Positions 45,839 through 55,651 are shown, counted from the first letter of the stretch. The stretch: DNA of 64,000 nucleotides from CAZLPZ01 sp964607245 (GCA_964607245.1 CAZSIB010000001.1:302095-366094); one strand, 5' to 3'. Notes: generated from the letters alone by a model not told the origin. A program made the numbers and translations.

Positions 45839-46435
45839 TTACGCCCCTTTAACAATCCTCTGCACATAGCGCGCCAGGATATCGGTTTCTAAATTCATCC
45901 GGCTGCCCGCCTTGATGTTTTTAAACGTGGTATGATCCCAGGTATAGGGAATGATGTTGACGCCAAATTCATCCCCGTGAACCTCATTCACCGTAAGGGA
46001 TGTGCCGTCCAGCGCAACCGATCCCTTGACCGCGATATAGGTGGCCAGAGGCGCCGGCACGCGCACGCGCACGCGGTGCGAGCCCCCTTCGGGCGTCACC
46101 GACACGATATCGGCCACGCCGTCCACATGGCCCATCACCAAATGCCCGCCCATTTCATCGCCCATGCGCAAGGACGGCTCCAAATTCACGGGCGTGCCCT
46201 CGATCCATTCGGAAATCGTCGTTTTCGACATCGTTTCTGCGCTCACCTCGACCGCGAACCAATCCGGTCCCTTTTCAACCAGAGTCAGGCACACACCGTT
46301 ACACGCAATCGAGGACCCGCGTTCAAAAAGCCCGCCCTGTAATAATTCAGTTGTCGCGATAACGAACCGTGTATCACGGTCGCCGCGCGTGCTGCCTTTC
46401 ACATGACCCATGGTCCGGACGATGCCTGTAAACAT
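45839..46435 (-). CDS. ribE: Riboflavin synthase alpha chain
   Basis: Dismutates two 6,7-dimethyl-8-ribityllumazines to riboflavin. The 198-residue product shows the two tandem lumazine-binding repeats (about 1-95 and 96-190): MFTGIVRTMGHVKG, CNGVCLTLVEKG, then HLVMGHVDGVADI and DGTSLTVNEVHGDEFGV. The upstream neighbour is a RibD reductase-like gene; nrdR lies beyond. Confidence 0.95.
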   Translation of the reverse strand: MFTGIVRTMGHVKGSTRGDRDTRFVIATTELLQGGLFERGSSIACNGVCLTLVEKGPDWFAVEVSAETMSKTTISEWIEGTPVNLEPSLRMGDEMGGHLVMGHVDGVADIVSVTPEGGSHRVRVRVPAPLATYIAVKGSVALDGTSLTVNEVHGDEFGVNIIPYTWDHTTFKNIKAGSRMNLETDILARYVQRIVKGA

Positions 46436-46437
46436 TT

Positions 46438-46959
46438 TTATTCCTTATCTTTGTAGTTTTTGACGTTATATTCCAGCAAAGTGAATTCGTGATGCTGATG
46501 TTTGATACCGACGAACTCAAGATCAATATCTCCACGATAGCCCCCAACAATCGATAACCCTTCTTTAAAAAGATAAGGGTGCAGACTTATGTAAAATTTA
46601 TCAATAAGGCGTTGGTTTAAACATTGCTCAATCACTTTTGCGCCGCCGACAACAACGAAACGCTTGAACCCCAAAGCATCTATTCTTTCAAAAGCCTTCT
46701 GTAAATTTTTTTCAAAAAAGACGTCTTCTCTCTCTGAAGTTCTATCTTGCGCGGTAAGTACAATATTCTTGGCACCAGGAACGGGGTAAACAACCCCCTG
46801 ATACTGATCAAAAGTTTGACGACCGACTAAAATACACCCGACCTCCTTGCACGTTTCAGCAAACAAAACTTCATCACCACCCGATACCCAACTCGAATTA
46901 GTGGGGCCATTGGTCATGAGTCCATTAAGCGACGATGCAACGTATAAAGTGGCTTTCAT
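46438..46959 (-). CDS. RibD C-terminal-like (dihydrofolate reductase-fold) reductase, stand-alone
   Basis: A 173-residue protein with the RibD_C/DHFR-like fold: SLNGLMTNG near the start, CILVGRQTFDQYQGVVYP, and VVVGGAKVIEQCLNQRLIDKF. In the canonical operon nrdR is followed by two-domain ribD (deaminase plus reductase), but here only a reductase domain occurs and no deaminase domain is seen in this position. It is AT-richer than nrdR and ribE. It might reduce the riboflavin precursor or act on another substrate. The gap to ribE is 2 bases. Confidence 0.75.
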   Translation of the reverse strand: MKATLYVASSLNGLMTNGPTNSSWVSGGDEVLFAETCKEVGCILVGRQTFDQYQGVVYPVPGAKNIVLTAQDRTSEREDVFFEKNLQKAFERIDALGFKRFVVVGGAKVIEQCLNQRLIDKFYISLHPYLFKEGLSIVGGYRGDIDLEFVGIKHQHHEFTLLEYNVKNYKDKE

Positions 46960-46974
46960 TTTTTATTTAACCGT

Positions 46975-47505
46975 TTATTCCTCATTCACTACCCGTTTCA
47001 CCGTCAACAGGTTTGTGTTGCTCGGCCCGTCAGAAAGCGATGATTTTTTCTTCCGCCGTGCGGCGAGGCCTTTTAAAAACTCGGTATAATCGCCAAGGGA
47101 CCGAAAATCCTGATAGACCGAAGCATAACGCACGGCCCCCACTTCATCCATGGTAAAGAGTTCAGAAAGCACCATCTCGCCGATGTCGCGCGTGGTAATT
47201 TCGGTGTCGCCATTCGCCTCAATCTCGCGCACGATGCCCCCCGCAATCTTTTCAATCTGCTCGGGCGCAATCGGTCGCTTGCGCAACGCCACATGCATCG
47301 ACCGCGTGAGTTTTTCGGCATCAAAGGGTTCGCGGCTGCCGTCATTTTTAAGCGCCGTAATCGCGCGAAATTCTACCTTTTCCCGCGTGGTAAAGCGCTT
47401 GCCACAGGCGGGGCATTCACGCCGACGCCGAATCGCCGCGTCATCATCGACGGGACGCGAATCCTTGACGTTGGTTTCTTCATGATCACAAAAGGGACAG
47501 CGCAT
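46975..47505 (-). CDS. nrdR: Transcriptional repressor NrdR
   Basis: An ATP/dATP-sensing repressor of ribonucleotide reductase genes. At 176 residues it has the zinc ribbon (MRCPFCDHEETNVKDSRP, then RRRECPACGKRFTTRE) and an ATP-cone domain (about 47-140). The C-terminal tail (AARRKKKSSLSDGPS onward) is basic and a little longer than usual. It belongs to the glyA - nrdR - ribDE order. Confidence 0.95.
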   Translation of the reverse strand: MRCPFCDHEETNVKDSRPVDDDAAIRRRRECPACGKRFTTREKVEFRAITALKNDGSREPFDAEKLTRSMHVALRKRPIAPEQIEKIAGGIVREIEANGDTEITTRDIGEMVLSELFTMDEVGAVRYASVYQDFRSLGDYTEFLKGLAARRKKKSSLSDGPSNTNLLTVKRVVNEE

Positions 47506-47558
47506 GTTAATTCAACGATAAGTCAAAAAGGTAAAGTGAGTTGACGGGAGTACATAGG

Positions 47559-48107
47559 TTAGCTTGGTAGTGGCGAATTACATCCCGGAGAATGAGATAA
47601 ATCAGCAACGGGCGCTTTCTTAATCCATCGCCCCGCGACATCCGCCGCTAGATTGATATGCATCACAAAAAAACTTGTATTTCTTGAAGATAAGAGATCT
47701 GCCGAATCATAGCTACCAACAGCAAGTTGACTTAAATCTTCGCCTGTTAAACTTAAGAATGTCGGCGAAAACTGGCACATGGGGCGCCCACCTGGTGGTA
47801 ATAAGAATACAGAGTAATTTAGGCTTTCAGCTTTTCTGAGAAGTTCTTTCCCATGAGGATCAGCTGCCAGCTTTTCTAAATCTGCCTGAGCTTCTGTAAC
47901 GACATCCGCAAGAACATCCGTTTCTTTTGCGTATTGATCCATAGGCTTCGACCAAACAATCGGCTTATCCCCAGCATCAGATAATACACTCTTTAGTTGA
48001 GGGTTACACAGTTTCCAATTCCGTCCAATTGCAATACGCGGTACACCCAAAGTAGGGTCCGACAAAAGATGCTGGACTGAATCTAAAAATGCTTTTCTTA
48101 AAGACAT
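47559..48107 (-). CDS. Hypothetical protein between glyA and nrdR
   Basis: A 182-residue protein not recognised. Mixed alpha/beta, without membrane helices; it contains SVFLLPPGGRPMCQFSPT and a C-terminal ADLSHSPGCNSPLPS. An exceptionally strong ribosome site, AGGAGG, lies before the start. The gene is AT-rich next to glyA and nrdR, so it appears inserted into a conserved operon. Confidence 0.6.
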   Translation of the reverse strand: MSLRKAFLDSVQHLLSDPTLGVPRIAIGRNWKLCNPQLKSVLSDAGDKPIVWSKPMDQYAKETDVLADVVTEAQADLEKLAADPHGKELLRKAESLNYSVFLLPPGGRPMCQFSPTFLSLTGEDLSQLAVGSYDSADLLSSRNTSFFVMHINLAADVAGRWIKKAPVADLSHSPGCNSPLPS

Positions 48108-48118
48108 GATTATACCTC

Positions 48119-49426
48119 CTAATTATAAATCGGAAACTTCCCGCACAACTCTGCCACACGCACGCGAACGGCTTGTTCAACAGCACCGTTCCCGTCAGGG
48201 CCGTTTTTGGCAAGGCCGTCCAGAACCTCCAAAATCATCTGCCCCACCAAACGAAACTCTGCCACATTAAACCCGCGGGTTGTCCCGGCGGGTGTGCCGA
48301 GCCGTATTCCCGACGTCACGGTCGGCTTTTCGGGGTCAAACGGCACGGAATTCTTGTTGCATGTCATGCCCGCGCGTTCAAGCGCGCTGTCCACCACAAC
48401 ACCGGTCAATCCCTTGGGCCGCAAATCGACCAGCACCATGTGACAATCGGTGCCGCCCGATACAAGGGCGAGACCGCCCGCACTTAACGTGTCACCGAGA
48501 GCCCGCGCATTCGCCACGACACGCGCCGCATAATCCTTAAAATCAGGGCGCAGGGCCTCACCAAAGGCAACAGCCTTGCCGGCAATGACATGCATCAATG
48601 GCCCGCCCTGAAGCCCGGGAAAAATCGCCGAATTGATTTTTTTGGCGAGCGCCTCATCATCCGTCAAAATCATCCCGCCACGCGGGCCACGTAATGTTTT
48701 ATGCGTGGTAGTCGTGACAACATGCGCATGTGGGAACGGGGATGGATACACTCCGCCCACGATCAACCCCGCGTAATGCGCGACATCGGTCATGAACATC
48801 GCGCCAACTTCATCGGCGACCGCACGGAACCGTGCCCAATCAATCACCCGGGGGTACGCCGACGCGCCCGCAATGATCAATTTCGGCTTGTGTTCACGCG
48901 CCAGGCGCGCCATGTCGTCGTAATCAATCAGGCCATCATCGCGCCGCACGCCGTATTGCACGGCCTTGAACCATTTCCCGGATTGAGCAACAGACGCGCC
49001 ATGGGTCAAATGCCCACCGGCGTCCAAACTCATCCCTAAAATACAGTCACCGGGTTGTAACAACGCTTGGAACACACCTTGGTTCGCCTGCGCGCCCGAA
49101 TGGGGTTGAACATTCGCAAATCCACATCCGAATAATTTCTTTGCGCGTTCAATCGCGATTTCCTCGGCCTGATCGACGAATTCGCACCCCTGATAATACC
49201 GCTTGCCCGGATAGCCTTCGGCATATTTATTCGTGAGGATTGATCCTTGCGCCTGAAGCACCGCGCGGGACACGATATTCTCCGACGCGATCAGTTCAAT
49301 TTGATTTTGCTGACGTTTCAGTTCACGGGTAATCGTGTTGAACACATCCAGATCCGCATGGGCCAAGTCGTCTTGAAAAAAATGATCCATGGCGGTTGAG
49401 CCTATTTTCTGTGCCGGTGATGTCAT
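48119..49426 (-). CDS. glyA: Serine hydroxymethyltransferase
   Basis: A PLP enzyme interconverting Ser and Gly with THF, supplying one-carbon units. The 435-residue product has the PLP lysine in [31 protein letters not shown] near the start and [10 protein letters not shown] near the end. GAGGGAT precedes the start at 49426, which lies 2 bases after the preceding stop; an in-frame ATG 12 residues in is less likely. Confidence 0.96.
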   Translation of the reverse strand: MTSPAQKIGSTAMDHFFQDDLAHADLDVFNTITRELKRQQNQIELIASENIVSRAVLQAQGSILTNKYAEGYPGKRYYQGCEFVDQAEEIAIERAKKLFGCGFANVQPHSGAQANQGVFQALLQPGDCILGMSLDAGGHLTHGASVAQSGKWFKAVQYGVRRDDGLIDYDDMARLAREHKPKLIIAGASAYPRVIDWARFRAVADEVGAMFMTDVAHYAGLIVGGVYPSPFPHAHVVTTTTHKTLRGPRGGMILTDDEALAKKINSAIFPGLQGGPLMHVIAGKAVAFGEALRPDFKDYAARVVANARALGDTLSAGGLALVSGGTDCHMVLVDLRPKGLTGVVVDSALERAGMTCNKNSVPFDPEKPTVTSGIRLGTPAGTTRGFNVAEFRLVGQMILEVLDGLAKNGPDGNGAVEQAVRVRVAELCGKFPIYN

Positions 49427-49428
49427 TT

Positions 49429-49860
49429 TTATCCCTCTAACGTTTGAATTAAAACATTTTGAATAGCTTGCAATTTTGTATCGTCAATATCCAAGAGCCT
49501 AGTTAAATCCGGCGGCTTTGGCCAGAGTTCATCCAGATACTGGCCTCCCATAAACTCAACAATCCGGTCATACCTTGGAATCGCATGAAAATGCGGGTTT
49601 GGATCAACCATCATTAAGGCCAAATAATTAAATTTCACGGCACCAAATGCCGCACGCAGCGTTTGTTCAAAATCTGCCATCACGGTAATGAGTTCTGCTC
49701 CGGCAGCGGAGGGCAACGCCGCCAAACTGGTTACATCGGACTTGGCAATAATTGTACACGCCCCTAAGGTGATTTGTTTCGGACGGATAACCAAAACCCA
49801 ATGATCATATTCTTTAATCAAAGTATCTGGATAACCAAAAGCTTTAAGGGTTTGGTTCAT
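49429..49860 (-). CDS. HIT-like nucleotide-binding protein
   Basis: A 143-residue protein with a HIT-type motif, [10 protein letters not shown] (about residue 89), a degenerate version of the HxHxHxx triad; HFH is kept but the third His is replaced. Other HIT-like features are [15 protein letters not shown] near the start. It may hydrolyse a nucleotide or be inactive. Inserted between rpiB and glyA. Its start overlaps the next gene's stop by 4 bases. Confidence 0.7.
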   Translation of the reverse strand: MNQTLKAFGYPDTLIKEYDHWVLVIRPKQITLGACTIIAKSDVTSLAALPSAAGAELITVMADFEQTLRAAFGAVKFNYLALMMVDPNPHFHAIPRYDRIVEFMGGQYLDELWPKPPDLTRLLDIDDTKLQAIQNVLIQTLEG

Positions 49861-50345
49861 TTACGCTCCCCAAGTACATACGCGAGTACATCATAATCCG
49901 GATGATAAAACTCGATCATCTCGAAGTCTGGCCGATCAAACAGGCGCACATTCTGCGAAAAAGTATGGAGCACTCCTCCTTTGTATTTTACATAATCGTT
50001 AACAATAAAATCATTGCACCCAACTTGCATCCGGTACGGGTCGGGCATACGCACACGTAAATTTACGATCTTCTGATCACCCACCTTGATCGGCTGATCT
50101 AATCTCACAAAAGGCCCATTGTTCTGATGGGTCACTTGCCCCATCGACACCAAAATGGATTTTAGGTTTTCAAATTCATCCGGGTAATGAGAAAAAACTG
50201 TCAGGGGCCCGATCGGCAATGACTCTCCTGTGATCTCTTTCAGCATGTCGGTCGTCGACTCCGCCACATACCGAACAGCCGCGATCAACCTTTCTTGATC
50301 TTCGATCCGTGAGAAACGATATAAACGAAAATCCTTCAACTGCAT
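49857..50345 (-). CDS. Hypothetical protein between rpiB and the HIT-like gene
   Basis: A 162-residue protein not recognised. The start MQLKDFRLYRFSRIEDQERL (50345) overlaps the rpiB stop; a longer reading from 50360 is entirely inside rpiB. It has mixed alpha/beta character (GPLTVFSHYPDEFENLKSIL), rich in aromatic and acidic residues, no membrane segment. Together with the HIT-like gene it forms a two-gene insertion into the rpiB-glyA order. Confidence 0.6.
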   Translation of the reverse strand: MQLKDFRLYRFSRIEDQERLIAAVRYVAESTTDMLKEITGESLPIGPLTVFSHYPDEFENLKSILVSMGQVTHQNNGPFVRLDQPIKVGDQKIVNLRVRMPDPYRMQVGCNDFIVNDYVKYKGGVLHTFSQNVRLFDRPDFEMIEFYHPDYDVLAYVLGERK

Positions 50346-50875
50346 CCCCCGCCACAGCATCCGCCACCATGATCATGGCCCGCATGGTCATGACCCTGGC
50401 CGCAAGACCCGTCGCCATGACAACACCCCTGCCCGGCCCCATCGTCTTGGAGCGACAGCTTGTTATTTCGGCGGACATAGCGGTCCACACCAGAAAACGG
50501 GGTGTTCAGGAATGTATCCACAATTTCCCGCGCGGCCTCGACGCTCAAATATTTCGCCCCCAGGCACAAAACGTTCGCATCATTATGCGCCCGCGCCAAA
50601 CGTGCAATATCGTTATTCGAACACAGCGCCGCACGGATCATCGGATGACGGTTTGCCGCCATACTCATCCCCACACCCGTCGCGCACAACAAAATCCCGC
50701 GTTCGGCATGCCCGCCCGCCACCGCCATGGCCAGGGTAAAGGCATAGTCCGGGAAATCGGTTGATTCCTCCGATGTCGTCCCCAGATCGACCCATTCAAT
50801 AGTCGGATACGACAGCATCAAAGCTTCTTTCATCTGAAAGCCAGCATGATCCGCGGCAATTGCGATTTTCATCAT
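50336..50875 (-). CDS. rpiB: Ribose-5-phosphate isomerase B with Cys/His/Gly-rich tail
   Basis: Interconverts ribose-5-phosphate and ribulose-5-phosphate. The 179-residue protein starts MKIAIAADHAGFQMKEAL, has the active-site GILLCATGVGMSMAANR, and at about residue 140 the fold normally ends. A 40-residue tail follows, rich in Gly, Cys and His (CCHGDGSCGQGHDHAGHDH then GGGCCGGGCS), with 7 Cys and 5 His, resembling metal-binding tails. Usual RpiB is about 150 residues. The tail is unexpected and worth confirming by coverage, but the frame is unbroken. Confidence 0.9.
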   Translation of the reverse strand: MMKIAIAADHAGFQMKEALMLSYPTIEWVDLGTTSEESTDFPDYAFTLAMAVAGGHAERGILLCATGVGMSMAANRHPMIRAALCSNNDIARLARAHNDANVLCLGAKYLSVEAAREIVDTFLNTPFSGVDRYVRRNNKLSLQDDGAGQGCCHGDGSCGQGHDHAGHDHGGGCCGGGCS

Positions 50876-50902
50876 TAATACTCCAAAATTGAGACTATAT
50901 AA

Positions 50903-51103
50903 CTACCCCACAATCCCCTTCTTGCGCAAAACAAATTCCAACCGTTTCAGCGCATTCTTCTTCAGCATCACCTCGGGTGCCGACAGCGGCCCTTGAATAA
51001 CGACTTCTGTTAAACTTTCGACATCCATTGCGGTTATTTTCATATAGTTGCCAATCGGCGCGAACTCAAAAATAATCTCGCGGTTTTGCAAAGGATCTGA
51101 CAT
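50903..51103 (-). CDS. DUF6898-like small protein
   Basis: A 66-residue protein, probably of the small alphaproteobacterial family typically encoded beside rpiB. It has REIIFEFAPIGNYMKITAMD and ends NALKRLEFVLRKKG. Predicted as a small mixed beta/helix domain. The family name is from recognition and should be checked. It is 27 bases upstream of rpiB on the same strand, likely first gene of the operon. Function unknown. Confidence 0.65.
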   Translation of the reverse strand: MSDPLQNREIIFEFAPIGNYMKITAMDVESLTEVVIQGPLSAPEVMLKKNALKRLEFVLRKKGIVG

Positions 51104-51189
51104 TTATTTTATTCCTGCGCTAGATTGAACCACCATAACCAAAGTATTCTTACTTGTCACCGTCAAGGCTTACCCAAGGATAAAAGCCC

Positions 51190-52371
51190 ATGCCCCTTCC
51201 TCGCGCCGACTATAACTGGCAAGACCCCCTGAACCTGAATGATCTTTTGACCGATGACGAACGCATGATCGGTGAGACCGCGCACGACTTTGCCCAGGAT
51301 CGCCTTCTCCCCGGCATTATCGAGGCCAATCGTCATGAACAATTCGACCGCCAGATTATGCGCGATATGGGAACGCTGGGGCTTTTGGGATCGTTCATCG
51401 ATGGTTATGGTTGCCCCGGCGTCTCACAAATCGCCTATGGCCTGATCGCGCGTGAAGTCGAACGGGTCGACAGCGCCTATCGCTCGGCCGTGTCGGTACA
51501 ATCCTCGCTTGTCATGTACCCAATTTATCATTTCGGGACAGAAGATCAAAAAAGCCACTATCTCCCGAAACTCGCCAGTGGCGAGATGATCGGATGTTTT
51601 GGTTTGACCGAACCTGACGGCGGGTCAGACCCCAGCGCCATGACGACGCGTGCACGACGCACGGGCGGCGGCTATATCGTCTCGGGGAATAAACAATGGA
51701 TCACGAATTCGCCGATTGCCGATGTCTTTGTCATCTGGGCGAAAAATGATGAAGGCGACATCATGGGCCTGATCCTGGACCGTGATATGAAAGGCCTCAG
51801 CGCTCCGAAAATCAACGGTAAATTCTCGCTCCGGGCTAGTATCACCGGCGGCATTGTGATGGAAGATGTGTTTGTCCCCGATGACCATGTCTTACCCCTG
51901 GCGCGGGGGATCAAGTCACCTTTCCTCTGCCTCAATTCCGCCCGGTACGGCATTTGTTGGGGCGTCATGGGCGCGGCCGAGGCCTGTATGGACCAGGCAC
52001 GCGCCTATACCATGGACCGTGTGATTTTTGGAAAACCTCTGGCCGCACAGCAACTGATTCAGAAAAAACTCGCTGATATGTCGACAGAAATTACTCTGGG
52101 ACTCTTGGCCACCTGGCGACTTGGGAAATTGCGCGATATCGACGCTGCGCCGCCTGAAACGATTTCGATGCTGAAACGCAATAACTGTGGAAAGGCCCTC
52201 GATATCGCCCGCACCGCACGCGATATGCTGGGCGGGAACGGCATTTCCGATGAATACCACGTGATCCGCCACGTCATGAACCTAGAGGCGGTGAATACCT
52301 ATGAAGGCACGCACGACATTCACGCGCTGATCCTGGGCCGCGCCATCACGGGCCACGCGGCCTTTGGTTGA
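51190..52371 (+). CDS. Glutaryl-CoA dehydrogenase
   Basis: An FAD-dependent acyl-CoA dehydrogenase that converts glutaryl-CoA to crotonyl-CoA with decarboxylation, in Lys/Trp breakdown. The 393-residue product has the family NWQDPLNL opening, [20 protein letters not shown] and the catalytic Glu in [20 protein letters not shown]. The fold is complete. It starts the cluster with waaA, lpxK and the acyltransferase although no metabolic link is apparent. Confidence 0.9.
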   Translation: MPLPRADYNWQDPLNLNDLLTDDERMIGETAHDFAQDRLLPGIIEANRHEQFDRQIMRDMGTLGLLGSFIDGYGCPGVSQIAYGLIAREVERVDSAYRSAVSVQSSLVMYPIYHFGTEDQKSHYLPKLASGEMIGCFGLTEPDGGSDPSAMTTRARRTGGGYIVSGNKQWITNSPIADVFVIWAKNDEGDIMGLILDRDMKGLSAPKINGKFSLRASITGGIVMEDVFVPDDHVLPLARGIKSPFLCLNSARYGICWGVMGAAEACMDQARAYTMDRVIFGKPLAAQQLIQKKLADMSTEITLGLLATWRLGKLRDIDAAPPETISMLKRNNCGKALDIARTARDMLGGNGISDEYHVIRHVMNLEAVNTYEGTHDIHALILGRAITGHAAFG

Positions 52372-52401
52372 TCCACACGACACAAAAGGACCATCACTCA
52401 C

Positions 52402-53688
52402 GTGACTTTACCTCTTTTCTTGTATCGCCTGTGCGTCGTTCTGCTGGGCCCACTGATCGGCTTGTATTTACGCCGCCGGGCCCGCCTGGGAAAGGAAGAC
52501 GCGGACCGTTTGAACGAACGCTTTGGACACGCCAGCGCACCAAAGTTTCAGACCGCGCCCATCTGGATTCACGCGGCCAGTGTGGGGGAATCCGTTGCTG
52601 CGCTCAATCTGATCGAGATCATCCGTGACAGAAGCCCGCAACAACCTATTTTAATCACGACGGGCACGATCACATCGGCTCGCGTGATAGAGAACCGTTT
52701 ACCGGGTGAATGCCATCACCAATTCGCGCCCCATGACCACCCGATATGGATTGCACGGTTTCTGAATTATTGGCGCCCCTGCGCCGCGATCCGGATGGAA
52801 TCCGAAATCTGGCCGGTAACTTTACTCACGCTTCAGAAAAGGAATATCCCGGTTGCCTTGATCAATGCGCGCCTCTCTGCCAAAAGCGCGGCACGCTGGG
52901 GCAAATGCCCAAAAACAATTCAAACGATCCTCTTGACATTCAAGATCATCCTTGCCGACGGCGATGTTGTTGCGGAACGACTGCGCGCTTTGGGCGCGAC
53001 CGCCGTATCCGCCCTTCCGAACATCAAATTTCTGGCTGCTCCTGCGGCTTGCCCACCGGACGCGTTCCACCATTTAATGGCCCAGCTTAACAACCGCCCG
53101 GATTGGCTTTACGCCAGCACCCACGCGGATGAAGAAATCATCGCTGCCGAAGCGCACATCGCCCTAAAGAAAGAAATCCCGTCGGTTTTAACGATCATCG
53201 TCCCGCGTCACCCAACGCGCATGCCGTCAATTCTGAACGCTCTCGCGCCATTCGGCTTGAACATCGCACGCCGGAGCCAGGGCGACCCCATCACCTCCGA
53301 CACCGACCTTTACATCGCCGACACGATGGGTGAACTCCCCTTATTTTATGCGGCCACACCGCTTGCCGTCATTGGCCGATCATTCAGTCAAGACGGCGGC
53401 GGCGGACATAACCCGATCGAGGCCGCAATGACGGGTTGTTATCCCCTTTCGGGCCCGCACGTCCAAAACATGGATACGGTATTTGATACCCTTATCCATC
53501 ACCACGCGGCTGAGATCATCGAAACGCCTCAGGCCTTGCCAGAACGCATTTTATTCCTTTTAACACATCCGCCTGAACTTGAGACACGCCGCCAAACCGC
53601 ACAGAATGTTTGCCAGGCGTTACGTGGGTCAACAAAAGATCAGCTCCGTTCCGCCCTTCATTCCTTTTTATCCCAGGTGCACAAATGA
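52402..53688 (+). CDS. waaA: 3-deoxy-D-manno-octulosonic acid transferase
   Basis: Adds Kdo to lipid IVA at the inner membrane. The 428-residue GT30 enzyme starts with GTG (52402), has a membrane helix at the N-terminus, and motifs RIWIHAASVGESVAA-like (actual IWIHAASVGESVAALNL), IPVALINARLSAKSA and ASTHADEEIIAAEAHIAL. Usual length. The AAAGGA before the GTG is at slightly long spacing. Its stop overlaps the lpxK start (ATGA). Confidence 0.93.
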   Translation: MTLPLFLYRLCVVLLGPLIGLYLRRRARLGKEDADRLNERFGHASAPKFQTAPIWIHAASVGESVAALNLIEIIRDRSPQQPILITTGTITSARVIENRLPGECHHQFAPHDHPIWIARFLNYWRPCAAIRMESEIWPVTLLTLQKRNIPVALINARLSAKSAARWGKCPKTIQTILLTFKIILADGDVVAERLRALGATAVSALPNIKFLAAPAACPPDAFHHLMAQLNNRPDWLYASTHADEEIIAAEAHIALKKEIPSVLTIIVPRHPTRMPSILNALAPFGLNIARRSQGDPITSDTDLYIADTMGELPLFYAATPLAVIGRSFSQDGGGGHNPIEAAMTGCYPLSGPHVQNMDTVFDTLIHHHAAEIIETPQALPERILFLLTHPPELETRRQTAQNVCQALRGSTKDQLRSALHSFLSQVHK

Positions 53689-54656
53689 TGAACGCTCCTG
53701 AATTTTGGTATACCCCATCGATATCTCCGCCCTTCTGGGCGCGTGCCTTATCACGGATCTATGGATACGCCCGCAAAATTCACGTCGCACTCACCCACCC
53801 CAAAGATGCGCCCATCCCGACCTTATGTGTCGGGAATATCACCACGGGCGGCGCCGGGAAAACCCCTGTTGTGCGCGCCTTACGCGCCCTCTTAAACGAT
53901 TATCATACAACAGTCCTCCTGCGCGGATACGGCGGAAAGATCACCACGCCCACCTGGGTAACGCCCGCCCATACCGCGCAAGACATCGGAGATGAAGCCA
54001 TGCTTCATGCCCGCGATGGCCCCGTGATCATCGCCAAAAATCGTTATGACGGCGCTGTTGCCGGCGGGAAAAAGAACACAAAATTACTGATCCTTGATGA
54101 CGGACTTCAGAACCGATCTCTACGCGCCCACCTGAATATTCTGGTGATCGACGGCGCAACCGGATTTGGGAACAGCCAACTTCTTCCCGCTGGGCCTTTG
54201 CGCGAACTCTTGCCCGACCTGATCCAACGAATCCAGGCTGTCATCTTGATCGGCGATGATACGACGAACGCCCGCGCCGCCCTACCGCCACATCTTCCTG
54301 TTTTTACAGCGCATGCAGAATATGATCCCCTTCCCCATACCATGCCCTATCTTGCCTTTTCGGGCCTCGCGCAGCCGAAAAAATTTTATACAGCCCTTTC
54401 TGAAATGGGCGCACGCGTCATCGCCACCCACGATTTCGCAGACCACCACGCCTATACTGACCAGGACATCGAACACCTCCGCGCCGAGGCCCAGAAAAAC
54501 AATGCGCGCCTGATCACAACAGAAAAAGACCATGTCAAAATCCCGTCACGGTTTCATCCGGATATTGATATCCTCAAAATGCGCGTGGTGTTTGATACGC
54601 CTGAGACATTGAAAACATTTATCGACCACCGGATCAAAGAAATCTCATGTCCTTAA
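53685..54656 (+). CDS. lpxK: Tetraacyldisaccharide 4'-kinase
   Basis: Phosphorylates the 4' position of lipid A. The 323-residue protein has an N-terminal membrane helix and the P-loop GNITTGGAGKTPVVRAL, then LLILDDGLQN and ITTEKDHVKI near the C-terminus, the usual LpxK signatures. The start at 53685 overlaps the waaA stop by 4 bases. The 3' end overlaps the next gene by 10 bases. Confidence 0.93.
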   Translation: MMNAPEFWYTPSISPPFWARALSRIYGYARKIHVALTHPKDAPIPTLCVGNITTGGAGKTPVVRALRALLNDYHTTVLLRGYGGKITTPTWVTPAHTAQDIGDEAMLHARDGPVIIAKNRYDGAVAGGKKNTKLLILDDGLQNRSLRAHLNILVIDGATGFGNSQLLPAGPLRELLPDLIQRIQAVILIGDDTTNARAALPPHLPVFTAHAEYDPLPHTMPYLAFSGLAQPKKFYTALSEMGARVIATHDFADHHAYTDQDIEHLRAEAQKNNARLITTEKDHVKIPSRFHPDIDILKMRVVFDTPETLKTFIDHRIKEISCP

Positions 54657-55531
54657 AACACCGCCTTGAATCTGTTGCCATTCGCCTGTTGATGGGGTTG
54701 TTTTCACTACTCCCCGTTGATACGGCGTCCGCTATCGGCGGGGCAATTGGCCGCGCACTTGGCCCCATGACAGGCATTCACCGCAAGGCCAGGCGCCAAA
54801 TGTTGGATATCCTGTGCGACACGCCGCCCGCGACAATCGATCAATATCTCGCTGATATGTGGGACAATCTGGGCCGCACCATGGCGGAATATCCGCATCT
54901 CGAATATATCGCGGCCAACCGTGTGACCTACGAGAACCAAGCGGGCCTGACCCAAGAAAAACTCGATCCCACCGCCGCCATTTTCATCAGTGGCCATTTC
55001 GCAAACTGGGAAGTCGCAGGGCCCGCGCTCCTTCATTACTACCACACGCCGCTCGACCTTTTGTATCGCGCAGCGAATAATCGCGGCGTTGACGGTATTT
55101 TGGCACGTTACCGATCGCTGAACGGCAAACTCTCAAGCTTTCCAAAGTCGCGGACCGGTATGCGCGCGCTTGTCGACGCCTTAAAACACAACCGTAAAAT
55201 TGGAATCCTGATCGACCAAAAATATAACGAAGGCATCGTCGCCGATTTCTTTGGCAAGCCTGCGATGGCAAGCGCGGTCTATGCGCAACTGGGGCAAAAA
55301 TTTAACTGCCCGGTCTACCCGGCCCAGGTCGTGCGCACGCACGGGGCCCATTTTCACATCACGCTGTACCCGGCCCTGTCACTTTGGGAAAACGACGGCA
55401 CCACCCCGCGCGCCGTCGCCGATATCGTTGCCGAGACCCACGCGCTCCTCTATTCCTGGATGCGCGCGCACCCCGCCCAGTGGCTTTGGGTCCATCAACG
55501 TTGGTCCTCCAAGGGGCTGAAATCTGGATAA
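54647..55531 (+). CDS. Lipid A lauroyl acyltransferase, LpxL/HtrB family
   Basis: Adds a secondary acyl chain to Kdo2-lipid IVA. The 294 residues include the HxxxxE catalytic pair in GHFANWEVAGPAL (about residue 118), an N-terminal hydrophobic segment (LLMGLFSLLPV) and the conserved LIDQKYNEGI. LpxL or LpxM cannot be told apart. Overlaps lpxK by 10 bases, so the three lipid A genes are translationally coupled. Confidence 0.9.
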   Translation: MSLKHRLESVAIRLLMGLFSLLPVDTASAIGGAIGRALGPMTGIHRKARRQMLDILCDTPPATIDQYLADMWDNLGRTMAEYPHLEYIAANRVTYENQAGLTQEKLDPTAAIFISGHFANWEVAGPALLHYYHTPLDLLYRAANNRGVDGILARYRSLNGKLSSFPKSRTGMRALVDALKHNRKIGILIDQKYNEGIVADFFGKPAMASAVYAQLGQKFNCPVYPAQVVRTHGAHFHITLYPALSLWENDGTTPRAVADIVAETHALLYSWMRAHPAQWLWVHQRWSSKGLKSG

Positions 55532-55575
55532 CGCAGGAAAATAAGTCTATTTCTACCATTCCCATAACTTTTTGA

Positions 55576-55603
55576 TTGACACGCTGCCTGATCCTAGGCT
55601 ACC
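55576..55603 (+). promoter_or_regulatory. Promoter of the gene at 55652
   Basis: A perfect TTGACA (55576-55581) is followed after 16 bases by GCTACC (55598-55603), like the Caulobacter-type housekeeping -10 GCTANAWC. It lies about 50 bases before the start. Confidence 0.5.
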
Positions 55604-55651
55604 TTCCCACCCAAGCCGATCACGGCAACATGTTAAAAAGGGTGTAATAAA

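Noticed and set aside
50345..50360. Longer start of the unknown gene at 50360
   Set aside because: Start would lie fully inside rpiB tail; start at 50345 gives a better N-terminus, although both are possible.
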